64,000 nucleotides of DNA from Myxococcales bacterium (lineage in GTDB: Bacteria; Myxococcota_A; Polyangia; Polyangiales; Polyangiaceae): positions 117,150 to 181,149 of the forward strand of contig JANYHK010000016.1 of assembly GCA_025359105.1 (NCBI GenBank), written 5' to 3'. The notes below the pieces were generated by a model. That model did not search any database, was not told where the DNA came from, and worked only from the letters and a program-made list of their open reading frames with translations. The translations under genes and the position numbers were made by a program. Of the stretch, positions 34,760-43,202 are shown piece by piece; position 1 is the stretch's first letter, and every line of letters starts with the position of its first letter.

Positions 34760-35911
34760 TCAGAGTATCTGGACCGTCTTGCCGTCGACCGTCGTGCATT
34801 TCCCCTCCATCGTGGGGCTGCCCGACGTCCGGAGGATGTCGGCGGGGTCGAGTCCGACGTTCGCTCCCGAGAGCTCCATCGCGACGGAGCGGACGAGCGC
34901 CTTCGACAGCTTCGTCACGAAGTAGCAGGGGATCTCCGGGTCCTTGTGGGGACCGCCGACGCCCGAGTCGTCGGTCAGGAACAGGTACCGGCCGCCGGTG
35001 ATCTCCGCCGCCGTGCGCATCGTGAGCTCGAGCAGCTCGTTGGTCCCGCTCGCGGACACCGGGTAGACGTGGATGCCTGCGCCGTGCACGCCGGCGATCG
35101 CCTGCTTCATCGCGCCGCCCTCGTCGGCGTGATGCGGTGCGTCGCCGACCCAGAACGCGAGCTTCGCGACGTCGGGCCCCCCGCGCCACGACAGCTTGGT
35201 GAGCTCCGCGAGGCCGAGGTGCGGGGCCTCTGGGTAATCGCCGCCGCCGGCCGCGGTCTGCTGGCCGATGGTGGCCGCAAAGTCGTGCGCGCTGCCGGTG
35301 AAGTCGAACGAACGGACCACGTACGCTTCCCCCGGATCGTTTTTGGGCGTGTCGCGGTAGAGGACGAGGGCCCAGCGCTGGTCGGCGCCAGGAAACTTCG
35401 CGGACACCGCCGCGCTGATGCTCGCGAACTCGGTGGTCAGGTACGCGATCTCGTCGCCCATGCTGCCGGTCGTGTCGAGGACGAGCGCCGCGTCGACGAC
35501 GGTGTGCGGCGCGCGCTGGCCGAACTCCACGTGCGCGGCATCGTAGTCCGCGCGCGCGAAGCCGGGATCGCCGGGGATCTTGCTCTGCCGTGCGTCGAGG
35601 TAGCCGCCGAAGAAATCGTAGTTCTGGCGATCGTCCCACATGCCGGCGGTCAGGATGCCCGCGCCGCCGCCGCTGCTGGTGCCGCCGCTGCTGACGCCGG
35701 AGCCGCCGCCGCTCGGCGTGCCCGCCGTGCCGCTGCCGCCGCGGGTGCCGCCGCTGCCGCCGCCAGGGGACGCCGCCGAGGCACCGCCCGAGGAGGAAGA
35801 GGACCCGGCGTTGCTCGACTCGGGGAACGAGCCGCTGGTCGCGCTGCTGCCGCACGCGACCCCGAGGCTCGCGAGGACAGTGGCGCCGATGCCGAGAAGG
35901 AAGGTTCGCAT
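34760..35911 (-). CDS. VWA-domain lipoprotein
   Basis: A 383-residue lipoprotein (lipobox LASLGVACGSS). A Gly/Ser-rich tether runs to about residue 95. The VWA domain then has the metal-ion site LVLDTTGSMGDEI and later FWVGDAPHH, AGIHVYPVSASG and GGRYLFLTDDSG. VWA domains bind partners through a Mg ion. The C-terminal 60 residues carry a small extra domain with two Cys. It is divergent from the LOG gene with 155 bp between starts. Confidence 0.85.
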   Translation of the reverse strand: MRTFLLGIGATVLASLGVACGSSATSGSFPESSNAGSSSSSGGASAASPGGGSGGTRGGSGTAGTPSGGGSGVSSGGTSSGGGAGILTAGMWDDRQNYDFFGGYLDARQSKIPGDPGFARADYDAAHVEFGQRAPHTVVDAALVLDTTGSMGDEIAYLTTEFASISAAVSAKFPGADQRWALVLYRDTPKNDPGEAYVVRSFDFTGSAHDFAATIGQQTAAGGGDYPEAPHLGLAELTKLSWRGGPDVAKLAFWVGDAPHHADEGGAMKQAIAGVHGAGIHVYPVSASGTNELLELTMRTAAEITGGRYLFLTDDSGVGGPHKDPEIPCYFVTKLSKALVRSVAMELSGANVGLDPADILRTSGSPTMEGKCTTVDGKTVQIL

Positions 35912-36066
35912 GGCGCACGGTAGAGCAGCGCGCGTGCCACCGAGAATCCTGCGGAAACGCTGCGGTCCGGGCGCCCGCGTGTGCCATGCGGTGGGCGTGG
36001 CACGCGACAGGGTTGCCATGGTCGACCGCGGAGGAACTCGGGCCTCGGATGCGGTAGACATGCACC

Positions 36067-36666
36067 ATGACCGTCGCGATTCGCCGCATCTGCGTCTTCA
36101 CGGGCTCGCGTCCAGGCGCCAAGCCCGAGTACCTCGCGGGGGCGCGCGCCCTGGGGACCGAGCTCGCCGCGCGCGGCATCGGCCTCGTCTACGGCGGCGC
36201 CAGCGTGGGCCTGATGGGGGTGATCGCCGACACCATGCTCGACGCCGGCGCCGAGGTGATAGGGATCATCCCGAGCTGGCTCACCGATCGCGAGCTCGGC
36301 CACACGCGCCTCTCCGATCTGCGCGTCGTCGGCTCGATGCACGAGCGCAAGGCGGCGATGGCGGAGCTCGCCGACGCGTTCATCGCGATGCCCGGTGGCT
36401 TCGGCACGTTCGACGAGCTCTTCGAGATCGTGACGTGGGCGCAGATCGGTCTGCACAAAAAACCGGTGGGTCTCCTCGACGTCGCCGGCTTCTTCGGACC
36501 GGTGAATCGCCTGCTGGACCACGTGATCGCCGAGGGCTTCGCGGCGCAGGAGCACGCCGCCCTGGTCCTGACGCGCGCATCGGCGGGCGAGCTCGTCGAC
36601 GCGCTCCTCGCGTTCACGCCGCCGCCGCTCGGGCCGAAGTGGACCGACATCCGGGGGCGGGGTTGA
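36067..36666 (+). CDS. LOG-family nucleoside monophosphate hydrolase
   Basis: A 199-residue TIGR00730 protein. The diagnostic motif is MPGGFGTFDELFE, preceded by GGASVGLMGVIAD and MHERKAAM. Members cleave cytokinin riboside or other nucleoside monophosphates to base and ribose phosphate; in bacteria they act on purine or pyrimidine nucleotides. The HD phosphohydrolase gene follows 2 bp later, so both probably serve nucleotide turnover. Confidence 0.9.
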   Translation: MTVAIRRICVFTGSRPGAKPEYLAGARALGTELAARGIGLVYGGASVGLMGVIADTMLDAGAEVIGIIPSWLTDRELGHTRLSDLRVVGSMHERKAAMAELADAFIAMPGGFGTFDELFEIVTWAQIGLHKKPVGLLDVAGFFGPVNRLLDHVIAEGFAAQEHAALVLTRASAGELVDALLAFTPPPLGPKWTDIRGRG

Positions 36667-36668
36667 AG

Positions 36669-37313
36669 ATGGAGGCGGCGCTCTGGGAGCGGCTTCGCAT
36701 CGAGGCGGAGGCGCGCGTCGTCGCGGAGGCCGACCCCGCGCACGATTTCTCGCACGTGCTGCGCGTCGTCGCGACGGCGCGGGCGATTGGCGCGGCCGAA
36801 GGGGCCGACGTCGACGTCGCCACGACGGCCGCGCTCCTCCACGAGCTCTTCAACCACCCGAAGAGCCACACCGAGTCCCACCTTTCGGGGGACGTGTGCG
36901 CCGAACACGCCCGCGCCCTGCTCGCACGCGAAGGAGCCGCGACACCCTTCACCGAGCAGGTCACAGATGCGATCCGCACGCACGCGTTCTCGCGCGGGCT
37001 CGCCCCGACGTCGCTCGAGGGCGAGGTGCTCCAGGACGCCGATCGGCTCGACGCCATCGGCGCCATTGGCATCGCCCGGTGCTTCGCGACGTGCGCGATC
37101 ATGAAGCGGCCCTTCTACGCCCCCGACGATCCCATGTGCCGTACGCGCGCGCCGAACGACAAGCTCTGGGGGACCGATCACTTCTTCACGAAGCTCTTAC
37201 GTATTCCCACCCAGCTCCACACCAAGACCGGACGGGCCATGGCCGACGGGCGCGCCGCCGCGATGCGCGCATTCCTGGCCGAGCTCGAACGTGAAATCGA
37301 GGCGGCGTCGTAG
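36669..37313 (+). CDS. YedJ-like HD-domain phosphohydrolase with HE substitution
   Basis: A 214-residue protein resembling E. coli YedJ: HDFSHVLRVV, then ALLHELFNHPKSH, then QDADRLDAIGAIGIARCFA and DDKLW-like NDKLWGTDHF. The metal-binding HD pair reads HE in ALLHEL, where YedJ has HD. The other ligands (His in HDFSH and Asp in DADRLDA) are kept. ATG 36669 is 2 bp after the LOG stop; an in-frame TTG 36663 overlaps that stop. Confidence 0.82.
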   Translation: MEAALWERLRIEAEARVVAEADPAHDFSHVLRVVATARAIGAAEGADVDVATTAALLHELFNHPKSHTESHLSGDVCAEHARALLAREGAATPFTEQVTDAIRTHAFSRGLAPTSLEGEVLQDADRLDAIGAIGIARCFATCAIMKRPFYAPDDPMCRTRAPNDKLWGTDHFFTKLLRIPTQLHTKTGRAMADGRAAAMRAFLAELEREIEAAS

Positions 37314-37373
37314 AGCGCGCTCGTGTGCGCGTGGCGGGCGCACTCTGACTACGTTGTCCCACTCGTTGTCGCG

Positions 37374-37402
37374 TTTACCGGACGCGCCGCATCCAGTACG
37401 CT
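37374..37402 (+). promoter_or_regulatory. Candidate leaderless promoter of the Ser/Thr kinase gene
   Basis: TTTACC at 37374-37379 and TACGCT at 37397-37402 are 17 bp apart. GTG 37409 lies 6 bp after the -10, so the mRNA would start at the GTG. Each hexamer keeps at least three of the consensus bases. Confidence 0.5.
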
Positions 37403-37408
37403 TCCATT

Positions 37409-38971
37409 GTGCCGGCTCCTACACGCGCAGGCGACGTGATCGCCGGAAAATATCGCGTCGAGCGCGTGCTCGGCGCGGGCGGCATGGGGGTCGTGGTCGA
37501 GGCGTTCCACCTCTCGCTCGACGAGAAGGTCGCCATCAAGTACCTGAAGCCCGAGGCGCTGGAGAACTCCGCGTCGGTCGCGCGCTTCGCCCGGGAGGCC
37601 CGCGCCTCGGCGAAGATCAAGAGCGAGCACGTGTGCCGCGTGCTCGACGTCCTGGTCGACGAAGGGGTGCCCTACCTCGTCATGGAGTACCTCGAGGGAC
37701 GGGACCTCGACAACGTCGTCTCCAAGGAGGGCACCCTCTCGGTCGAGGACGGCGTCGACTACATCTTGCAGGCGTGCGAGGCGCTCGCCGAGGCGCACGT
37801 CGCAGGCATCGTTCACCGCGATCTCAAGCCGGCCAACCTGTTCCTGTCGAAGCGCGCCGACGGCTCGCCGGTCGTGAAAGTGCTCGACTTCGGGATCTCC
37901 AAGGTCCAGCCGCGACCGGGCGGGCACGACGCAGCGATGACCGCGACGTCGTCGCTCCTCGGCTCCCCCTTGTACATGTCGCCGGAGCAGATGAAGGCGA
38001 CCAAGGACGTCGACGCGCGCACCGACATCTGGTCGATGGGCGTCATTCTGTACGAGGTGTTGACCGCCCTGCGCCCGTTCACCGGCGAGACGATCCCCGC
38101 CATCTGCGCGCAGATCCTCTCCGAGCCGCCGCTCCCGCTCGCCGGGCGCGTGCCCCCCGCGGTCGAGGCTGTGATCCTCCGCTGCCTCGAGAAGCGGCCC
38201 GAGGACCGCTTCCAGTCGGTCGCCGAGCTGGCGGAGGCGCTTCGCCCGATCGCGCCGATGCGGAGCACGCTCTCGATCGATCGCGTCGTGCGCGTGATCG
38301 CGCAGAGCAGCCGCGGTGGGCCGGCGTCGCAGTCGGGGCCGCAGAGCACGAGCTCGCCCGGCCTGGGCGCGATCGGCGCTGGCGCCGGCGCCGAGGCGTG
38401 GTCTTCGCCGACCGTCGAGGCATCGTCGATCGCCGCGCCGTTGCCGCTTCTCCCGGCGCGGACGGCGGACCCGTCGGGGACGCAGGCGGCGTTCGAATCG
38501 CGCGTTGCGGAGCGGCCGGCCCGCGTCGGTCGCGTCGTGCTGGCCGCGGGCGCGGTGCTGCTCGTGGTCGGTGCGGCGACGCTGTTCGTCGCGCTCCGCG
38601 TGGGACCCAGATCGCAGCCCGGTGCGCCGACGGGCGTGGCATCGCCGATGCGCGCGGATACGCCCCCGATTCCCGCTGCGGCGCTGGGTGACCCGACGCC
38701 GCCCCCTCCGCGGGCCGATCCGCCGCCGCTGCCGCTGCCGGCAGGAGGCGCGACGCCGTCGGCCGCCACGCAGCCTGCCCTCGCGCCGCCTGCCACGGCC
38801 GCGCCCCCACCGGCGACGCCAGCCACGACGACGGCCGGCCCCGATGCGGCAGCCGGCAAGCCGCGTCCGCCGACCGGCGCGCGTCCGCCCGTCGGCAAGT
38901 CCACCGGGCTGCCCCCGCCGCCGGTCCCGGTGCCACCCCCGGTCAAGCCCGGATTCGGAGGTCGAGATTGA
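37409..38971 (+). CDS. Serine/threonine protein kinase with single membrane helix
   Basis: A 520-residue Hanks-type kinase. The P-loop is VLGAGGMGVVVEA, Lys44 is in VAIKYL, the catalytic loop is VHRDLKPANL (Asp138), the metal site is DFG (Asp160) and the activation segment ends LGSPLYMSPEQM. After residue 275 a low-complexity linker leads to one membrane helix near 375-397 (VVLAAGAVLLVVGAATLFV), followed by a Pro/Ala-rich extracellular tail of about 120 residues with no domain. The start is GTG 37409. Its stop overlaps the TTG of the exported partner gene. Confidence 0.94.
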   Translation: MPAPTRAGDVIAGKYRVERVLGAGGMGVVVEAFHLSLDEKVAIKYLKPEALENSASVARFAREARASAKIKSEHVCRVLDVLVDEGVPYLVMEYLEGRDLDNVVSKEGTLSVEDGVDYILQACEALAEAHVAGIVHRDLKPANLFLSKRADGSPVVKVLDFGISKVQPRPGGHDAAMTATSSLLGSPLYMSPEQMKATKDVDARTDIWSMGVILYEVLTALRPFTGETIPAICAQILSEPPLPLAGRVPPAVEAVILRCLEKRPEDRFQSVAELAEALRPIAPMRSTLSIDRVVRVIAQSSRGGPASQSGPQSTSSPGLGAIGAGAGAEAWSSPTVEASSIAAPLPLLPARTADPSGTQAAFESRVAERPARVGRVVLAAGAVLLVVGAATLFVALRVGPRSQPGAPTGVASPMRADTPPIPAAALGDPTPPPPRADPPPLPLPAGGATPSAATQPALAPPATAAPPPATPATTTAGPDAAAGKPRPPTGARPPVGKSTGLPPPPVPVPPPVKPGFGGRD

Positions 38972-40008
38972 AGAAGCACTTCATTGTCGCCTCCGCCGTC
39001 GCGGTCCTCGTGCCGGCGTTGCTCGTGCCTGCTGCGGCGCGCGCGCAGAGCCCCAAAGACGTCGCGATGGCCGAGGGCCTCTTCAATCAAGGCGTGAAGC
39101 TTCTCGAGCAGAAGAAGTACGCCGACGCGTGCGACATGCTCGAGCAGAGCCGCAAGCTCGCCACCGGCCTCGGCGTCACGCTCTACCTCGCCGATTGCCA
39201 GGAGAACAACAATCGGCCGGTGGCCGCGTTCCTCCTCTTCCGCGAGGCAGAGAAGCTCGCGGCCGCGCGCAAGGACGCGCGCGAGAAGATCGCGCACGAC
39301 CGGGCCGACAAGCTGGAGAAGGCCATCCCACGCCTCACGTTCCGTGTGTCGGCGGACGTCGCCGCCGCGGGGCAGCAGATCATCTTCGACGGTCGCCGGC
39401 TCGAACAAAAGGAGTGGGGCCAGCCCATGATGGTCGAGCCTGGACCGCACAAGATTCGCTCGATGTCCGAGGACGGCAACGCGTGGGAGTCGGAGGTCAC
39501 CGCCGTCGCGGGCGCCTCCACGGCGATGGATATCCCGCTCCTCCGCCCCTCCCGCAACACCACGACGCCGCTACCGACTCCGACTCCGACTCCGATTCCG
39601 ACTCCGACTCCGACTCCGACTCCGGCCCCGACTCCGCCCGCGGAGAACGCGTCCCGTGCCGCGCCGGGGGCCACCCAGCGCACCGTCGGCCTCGTCGTCG
39701 CGGGCGTCGGCGTCGTCGGCCTGGGCCTCGGTACGGTGTTCGGCCTCTCGGCGAAGTCCAAGCAGAGTGACGCCGAGGCCCACTGCAACGCCGCAGACAA
39801 ATGCGACCCCACGGGACTCGGCCTCCGACAGGACGGCCTCCACGCCGCCACGCTCTCGACCGTTTTCTTCGTCGTCGGCACGGCGGCCGTGGCCGGAGGC
39901 GCGGTCTTGTACCTGATCGCCCCGAAGGGGGACGCGAAGGCAGGGCTCGCCGTAGCCCCCGCACTGTCGGCGCGCGACGCGGGGTTCATCCTTCGCGGTA
40001 AATTCTGA
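38968..40008 (+). CDS. Exported TPR-like protein with Pro-Thr repeat and C-terminal helices
   Basis: A 346-residue protein starting with TTG 38968, which overlaps the kinase stop (TTGA). The signal peptide ends near AAARAQ. Residues 30-110 are TPR-like helices (FNQGVKLLEQKKYADACDML). A PT/PI dipeptide repeat at about 203-225 is encoded by a CCGACT microsatellite. Two hydrophobic helices follow (GLVVAGVGVVGLGLGTVFGL and VFFVVGTAAVAGGAVLYLIA). The layout recurs as the companion of Ser/Thr kinases in this lineage; it may be a periplasmic partner of the kinase. Confidence 0.75.
   Translation: MKKHFIVASAVAVLVPALLVPAAARAQSPKDVAMAEGLFNQGVKLLEQKKYADACDMLEQSRKLATGLGVTLYLADCQENNNRPVAAFLLFREAEKLAAARKDAREKIAHDRADKLEKAIPRLTFRVSADVAAAGQQIIFDGRRLEQKEWGQPMMVEPGPHKIRSMSEDGNAWESEVTAVAGASTAMDIPLLRPSRNTTTPLPTPTPTPIPTPTPTPTPAPTPPAENASRAAPGATQRTVGLVVAGVGVVGLGLGTVFGLSAKSKQSDAEAHCNAADKCDPTGLGLRQDGLHAATLSTVFFVVGTAAVAGGAVLYLIAPKGDAKAGLAVAPALSARDAGFILRGKF
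39574..39621 (+). repeat. CCGACT hexanucleotide tandem repeat (8 units)
   Basis: Eight units in phase, with one variant (CCGATT) at 39592-39597, encode alternating Pro-Thr. Another CCGACT occurs at 39628 after CCGGCC. Because the unit is six bases, copy-number change keeps the reading frame and only alters linker length. Confidence 0.9.
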
Positions 40009-40017
40009 GCGACCTTC

Positions 40018-41085
40018 ATGAAGACGCGTCTCCTCGCGGGTGCCTTCCTCGCCGGCGTCTTCGCGGCCGGCTGCGCCGCCGTCCTCGGCCTCGACGCCGG
40101 CGATCCGCTCGACGGGCTTTCCGAGGCGGGCGCCGACGGGACGACCGGCTCGCCCGACTCCGCGTCCGACGCGCCCGTCGGCTTCGAGGGCGGCACCGAC
40201 GGCGGGTGCGGCGCCGACAAGAAGGCGTGCAACGGGTGCCAGGCCCTCGACAACCCGGCATTTGGCTGTAGTGCGCCAGGCTGCGGTTCGTGCGCGACGC
40301 TCCTCGGCAACCCTTCGCAAGTGACGAGCTACGGCTGCGGGCCTGGCTGCACCATCGGCCAGTGCGCCGTCGACTTCCAGAACTGCGACAAGGACGCCGC
40401 GAACGGTTGCGAGTCGAATCTGAAAAACGACCGCAACCACTGCGGAGGGTGCGCGCGCACCTGCGATGCGGGCGAGTTCTGCGTGACCGGGGCGTGTGCG
40501 GCGGATTGCGGCGCGCCGCAAAAGGTTTGCGGCACGGCGTGCGTCGACCCCACCAATGATCCGTTCAACTGCAAGAACTGCGGCACCGTCTGCCCCGGAC
40601 CACCCAACGGCAACGGCGTCCCGACCTGCACGGCCACGGTCTGCGGCTACACCTGCAACGGGACGTTCGTGAAGTGCTCCGACGGCTGCTACCAGACCAG
40701 CAGCGACCCGACGCATTGCGGTGCGCTCTGCCAGAACTGCAACTCCACCGCACCCGCCAACGGGTTCGCGTCCGGCTGCAACGGCGGCGCCTGCCAGTAC
40801 GGGTGCAACAGCGGCTTTTTCCTCAGCGGGAGCGTGTGTGTGCCGATCGACGCCGGCAGCGACGGCGGAGGTTCGTGCACACCCAACGCCGCTGGCTGCT
40901 TCGTCGGCGGGTCGCCGTGCGGCGGCAACAGCAACGTCTGCTGTGGGTGTCGGTGCAACCCGGACAACCTGTGCTGCCTCGCGCCGAACGCGGACTGCAA
41001 TCCGGCCTTTCCGACGGCCTGTTGCAGCAACGATTGCATGCCGATGGCCACCCCGGATGGCGGTGCGGGGGGTCGCTGTTTGTGA
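40018..41085 (+). CDS. Cys-rich lipoprotein
   Basis: A 355-residue lipoprotein (lipobox FAAGCAAVLG) with an acidic Asp/Gly spacer and then about 36 Cys in a repeating pattern, for example FNCKNCGTVC and HCGALCQNC, which recur with a spacing of roughly 40-50 residues. Such proteins are common in Polyangiales and have no known function; a disulphide-linked surface stalk is one guess. It starts 10 bp after the previous stop and is convergent with pxpC. Confidence 0.75.
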   Translation: MKTRLLAGAFLAGVFAAGCAAVLGLDAGDPLDGLSEAGADGTTGSPDSASDAPVGFEGGTDGGCGADKKACNGCQALDNPAFGCSAPGCGSCATLLGNPSQVTSYGCGPGCTIGQCAVDFQNCDKDAANGCESNLKNDRNHCGGCARTCDAGEFCVTGACAADCGAPQKVCGTACVDPTNDPFNCKNCGTVCPGPPNGNGVPTCTATVCGYTCNGTFVKCSDGCYQTSSDPTHCGALCQNCNSTAPANGFASGCNGGACQYGCNSGFFLSGSVCVPIDAGSDGGGSCTPNAAGCFVGGSPCGGNSNVCCGCRCNPDNLCCLAPNADCNPAFPTACCSNDCMPMATPDGGAGGRCL

Positions 41086-41100
41086 CGTTCGGCAGCGAGA

Positions 41101-41925
41101 TCAGCGGAGAGCGAAGCGCACCGCGCCCCCCAGGGGGATGCGCATGAACCGGCCGAAATCGGCGGCCGCGATGCACGCGAGCACTGGGTAGCCGCCGGTC
41201 GTCGGGTGGTCGGGGCCGAGCACGATCTCCGCGCCGTCCGGCGGGACCTCGATGGCGCCGCGGACCATCGGCGCCGAGGGGCGCGCGGAGCCGTCGCGAC
41301 GCGCGAGGCGCGGTCCGACGAGACGCGTGCCGGTGCGATCGCTGGCGGGCGCGATCGTGAAGGTCGCGGCGCAAAGGAGCTCGAGCGCGTCGGGCGTGAA
41401 CGCTTCGAAATCGGGGCCGGCGACGAGCGCGATCGGGCCGTCGTCGTCCGATGGCGGCGCCACGGGAGGTGGGGGCGAGAGCGTAGCGGCGGCGCCGGCG
41501 GGCTCGTCGTCGCCGACGCGGAGCACGTCGCCGCGACGGAGTGCGCGACCTTCGTGCCCGCCGAGGCCCGCCGTCAGGAGGGTGCCGCGCCCACCGAGCA
41601 CGCACGGAACGTCGACGCCACCGCGCACCGCGACGTAGTGGACGCGTCGTCCCGGCGGGCGGTCGAACCGCGCGCGCTCACCCGCCGCGAGCGCGCGAAC
41701 GACACCGGCCTCCGTCGCGACGACGATCGCCACGCGCGCGACGATCTCGAGGTCGCCGAACGCCTCGATCGCCGCCGTGTCCAGGGCGTTGCGTGCGGCG
41801 GCGTTCGCGAACGCGAGGTGTGCGGGCGCCATGGCGCCTCCGGCGGGTACCCCGGCGTGCATGAGGCCTGGTCGGCCGCCGTCCTGCACCGTCGCGAGGC
41901 CCGTGACGCGCGCGAGCTCGATCAC
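41101..41925 (-). CDS. pxpC: 5-oxoprolinase subunit C
   Basis: A 274-residue member of the biotin-dependent carboxyltransferase/KipA group. The opening IELARVTGLATVQDGGRPGLM and MAPAHLAFANAAARN match the family's N-terminal signature (TxQDxGRxG). The middle has VHYVAVRGGVDVPCVLGGRGT, and the end has VLGPDHPTTGGYPVLACI. It acts with PxpA and PxpB to split 5-oxoproline to glutamate with ATP. GTG 41925 overlaps the stop of the PxpA-PxpB gene; the long in-frame upstream extension is its shadow. Confidence 0.88.
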   Translation of the reverse strand: MIELARVTGLATVQDGGRPGLMHAGVPAGGAMAPAHLAFANAAARNALDTAAIEAFGDLEIVARVAIVVATEAGVVRALAAGERARFDRPPGRRVHYVAVRGGVDVPCVLGGRGTLLTAGLGGHEGRALRRGDVLRVGDDEPAGAAATLSPPPPVAPPSDDDGPIALVAGPDFEAFTPDALELLCAATFTIAPASDRTGTRLVGPRLARRDGSARPSAPMVRGAIEVPPDGAEIVLGPDHPTTGGYPVLACIAAADFGRFMRIPLGGAVRFALR

Positions 41926-43199
41926 GGCACGGGCTCGAACCGCACGCGATCGCCCAGGGCGAGCGCCGCTTCCGCTGCGGGCTCGAAAGGGGGAACGTCG
42001 AGCGCCGTTCCCACGAGGTTCCATCCGCCCGGCGAGGCGCACGGGTAGATACCCGTGTATCCTGCACCTATCCCGACGGCCCCCGCCGCGACCCGTGCGC
42101 GCGGCGTCGCGCGCCGCTGCACGGCGATGCGCGGGTCCACCTCACGAAGGTACGCGAATCCGGGCAGGAAGCCGACCAGGCTCACCGTGTACGTCCGTCC
42201 TGCGTGGAGGGCCACGACCTCGTCCTGCGACAGGCCCGCGTGCCCGGCAATCGCGGCGAGGTCCTCGCCGTCGTAGCGCACGCGGATCGTGTGCGCGCGG
42301 GGAGGTGCAGCGCTCTCGGCGAGCGGCGCCAGGCGTCGCAAGTCGGGGCGCGCACCGATCACGCACGCGTGGGCCTCGGTCACGACGACGTCGCGTGCGC
42401 CCGGCATGGCGCGCAGCGCAGCGAGGAGGGCGCGCCGGTCGGCGGTCGCGGCGATGCTCCATCGCCAGGCTTCGTCCCCGAATGCCTGCACCGGGGCGAC
42501 GACGTCGAGCACCCGCCGCACCGCGCGCGCGAGGACCGTGGCCCCTGGCGTATCGCCGTGGACGCAGAGGGTTCGCGCGTCGCTGGCGGTCGCCACGTCG
42601 GCCGCGCGCACGGCGGCGACGGTGGGATCGGTGACGAGCGCGCCGGGCTCCCCGCGCGGGACCAGCGAGCCGTCCGGCCGCACGCCGCGATCGGCGAAGC
42701 GCTCGACCCACCCCTCTTGCCCCGCCGCCTCCGCGGCCTTCATCAGCTCGCTCCCCGCGAGCCCGACGATCGCCACGGCCGGCCCGAGCGCGCGGACTGC
42801 TCCCGCCACCACCGCGCGCGCGAGCGCTGCGTCCGCGCCTGCCGCGTGGTAGAGCGCGCCGTGCGGCTTCATCGATCGCACGGTGGCGCCTGCGACGCTC
42901 GCCCGCCGCGCGAGGCGCGCGCACTGATCGTGCACGAGGCGCTCGAGCGCATCGGCGTCCATCGCGACGGCCCGCCGCCCGAACCCCTCGCGATCGTCGT
43001 ACGAGGGGTGGGCACCGATGAGCGTCCCCGATGGCATGCAGGATGCAATCACCCGATCCATCGAGGCGTCGTCCCCCGCGTGACCACCGCATGCGACGTT
43101 GACGAGGTGCGCCAGCGCGTAGAGCTCCTCCGGCTCGTCCGCGAGCTCGCCGGCATCGACGTTCAAGAGCACCCTGTCCACGCCTCGATTCTTACCCAT
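41922..43199 (-). CDS. Fused 5-oxoprolinase subunits A and B
   Basis: A 425-residue fusion. Residues 1 to about 230 are PxpA (LamB/YcsF): LLNVDAGE, NVACGGHAGDDASM, GAHPSYDDREGFGRR, MKPHGALYH and LCVHGDTPGA. The C-terminal half, from about residue 238, is PxpB: FGDEAWRW, VALHAGRTYTVSLVGFLPGFAYL, AGAVGIGAGYTGIYP and SPGGWNLVGT. E. coli encodes these as separate proteins. The stop overlaps the GTG of pxpC. The start is ATG 43199 or, more conservatively, GTG 43181, which begins VDRVLLNVDAGE. Confidence 0.85.
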   Translation of the reverse strand: MGKNRGVDRVLLNVDAGELADEPEELYALAHLVNVACGGHAGDDASMDRVIASCMPSGTLIGAHPSYDDREGFGRRAVAMDADALERLVHDQCARLARRASVAGATVRSMKPHGALYHAAGADAALARAVVAGAVRALGPAVAIVGLAGSELMKAAEAAGQEGWVERFADRGVRPDGSLVPRGEPGALVTDPTVAAVRAADVATASDARTLCVHGDTPGATVLARAVRRVLDVVAPVQAFGDEAWRWSIAATADRRALLAALRAMPGARDVVVTEAHACVIGARPDLRRLAPLAESAAPPRAHTIRVRYDGEDLAAIAGHAGLSQDEVVALHAGRTYTVSLVGFLPGFAYLREVDPRIAVQRRATPRARVAAGAVGIGAGYTGIYPCASPGGWNLVGTALDVPPFEPAAEAALALGDRVRFEPVP

Positions 43200-43202
43200 A
43201 AG

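Noticed and set aside
39574..39633. The CCGACT array as a CRISPR
   Set aside because: Units are 6 bp, contiguous and in frame in a coding sequence; there are no spacers and no cas genes.
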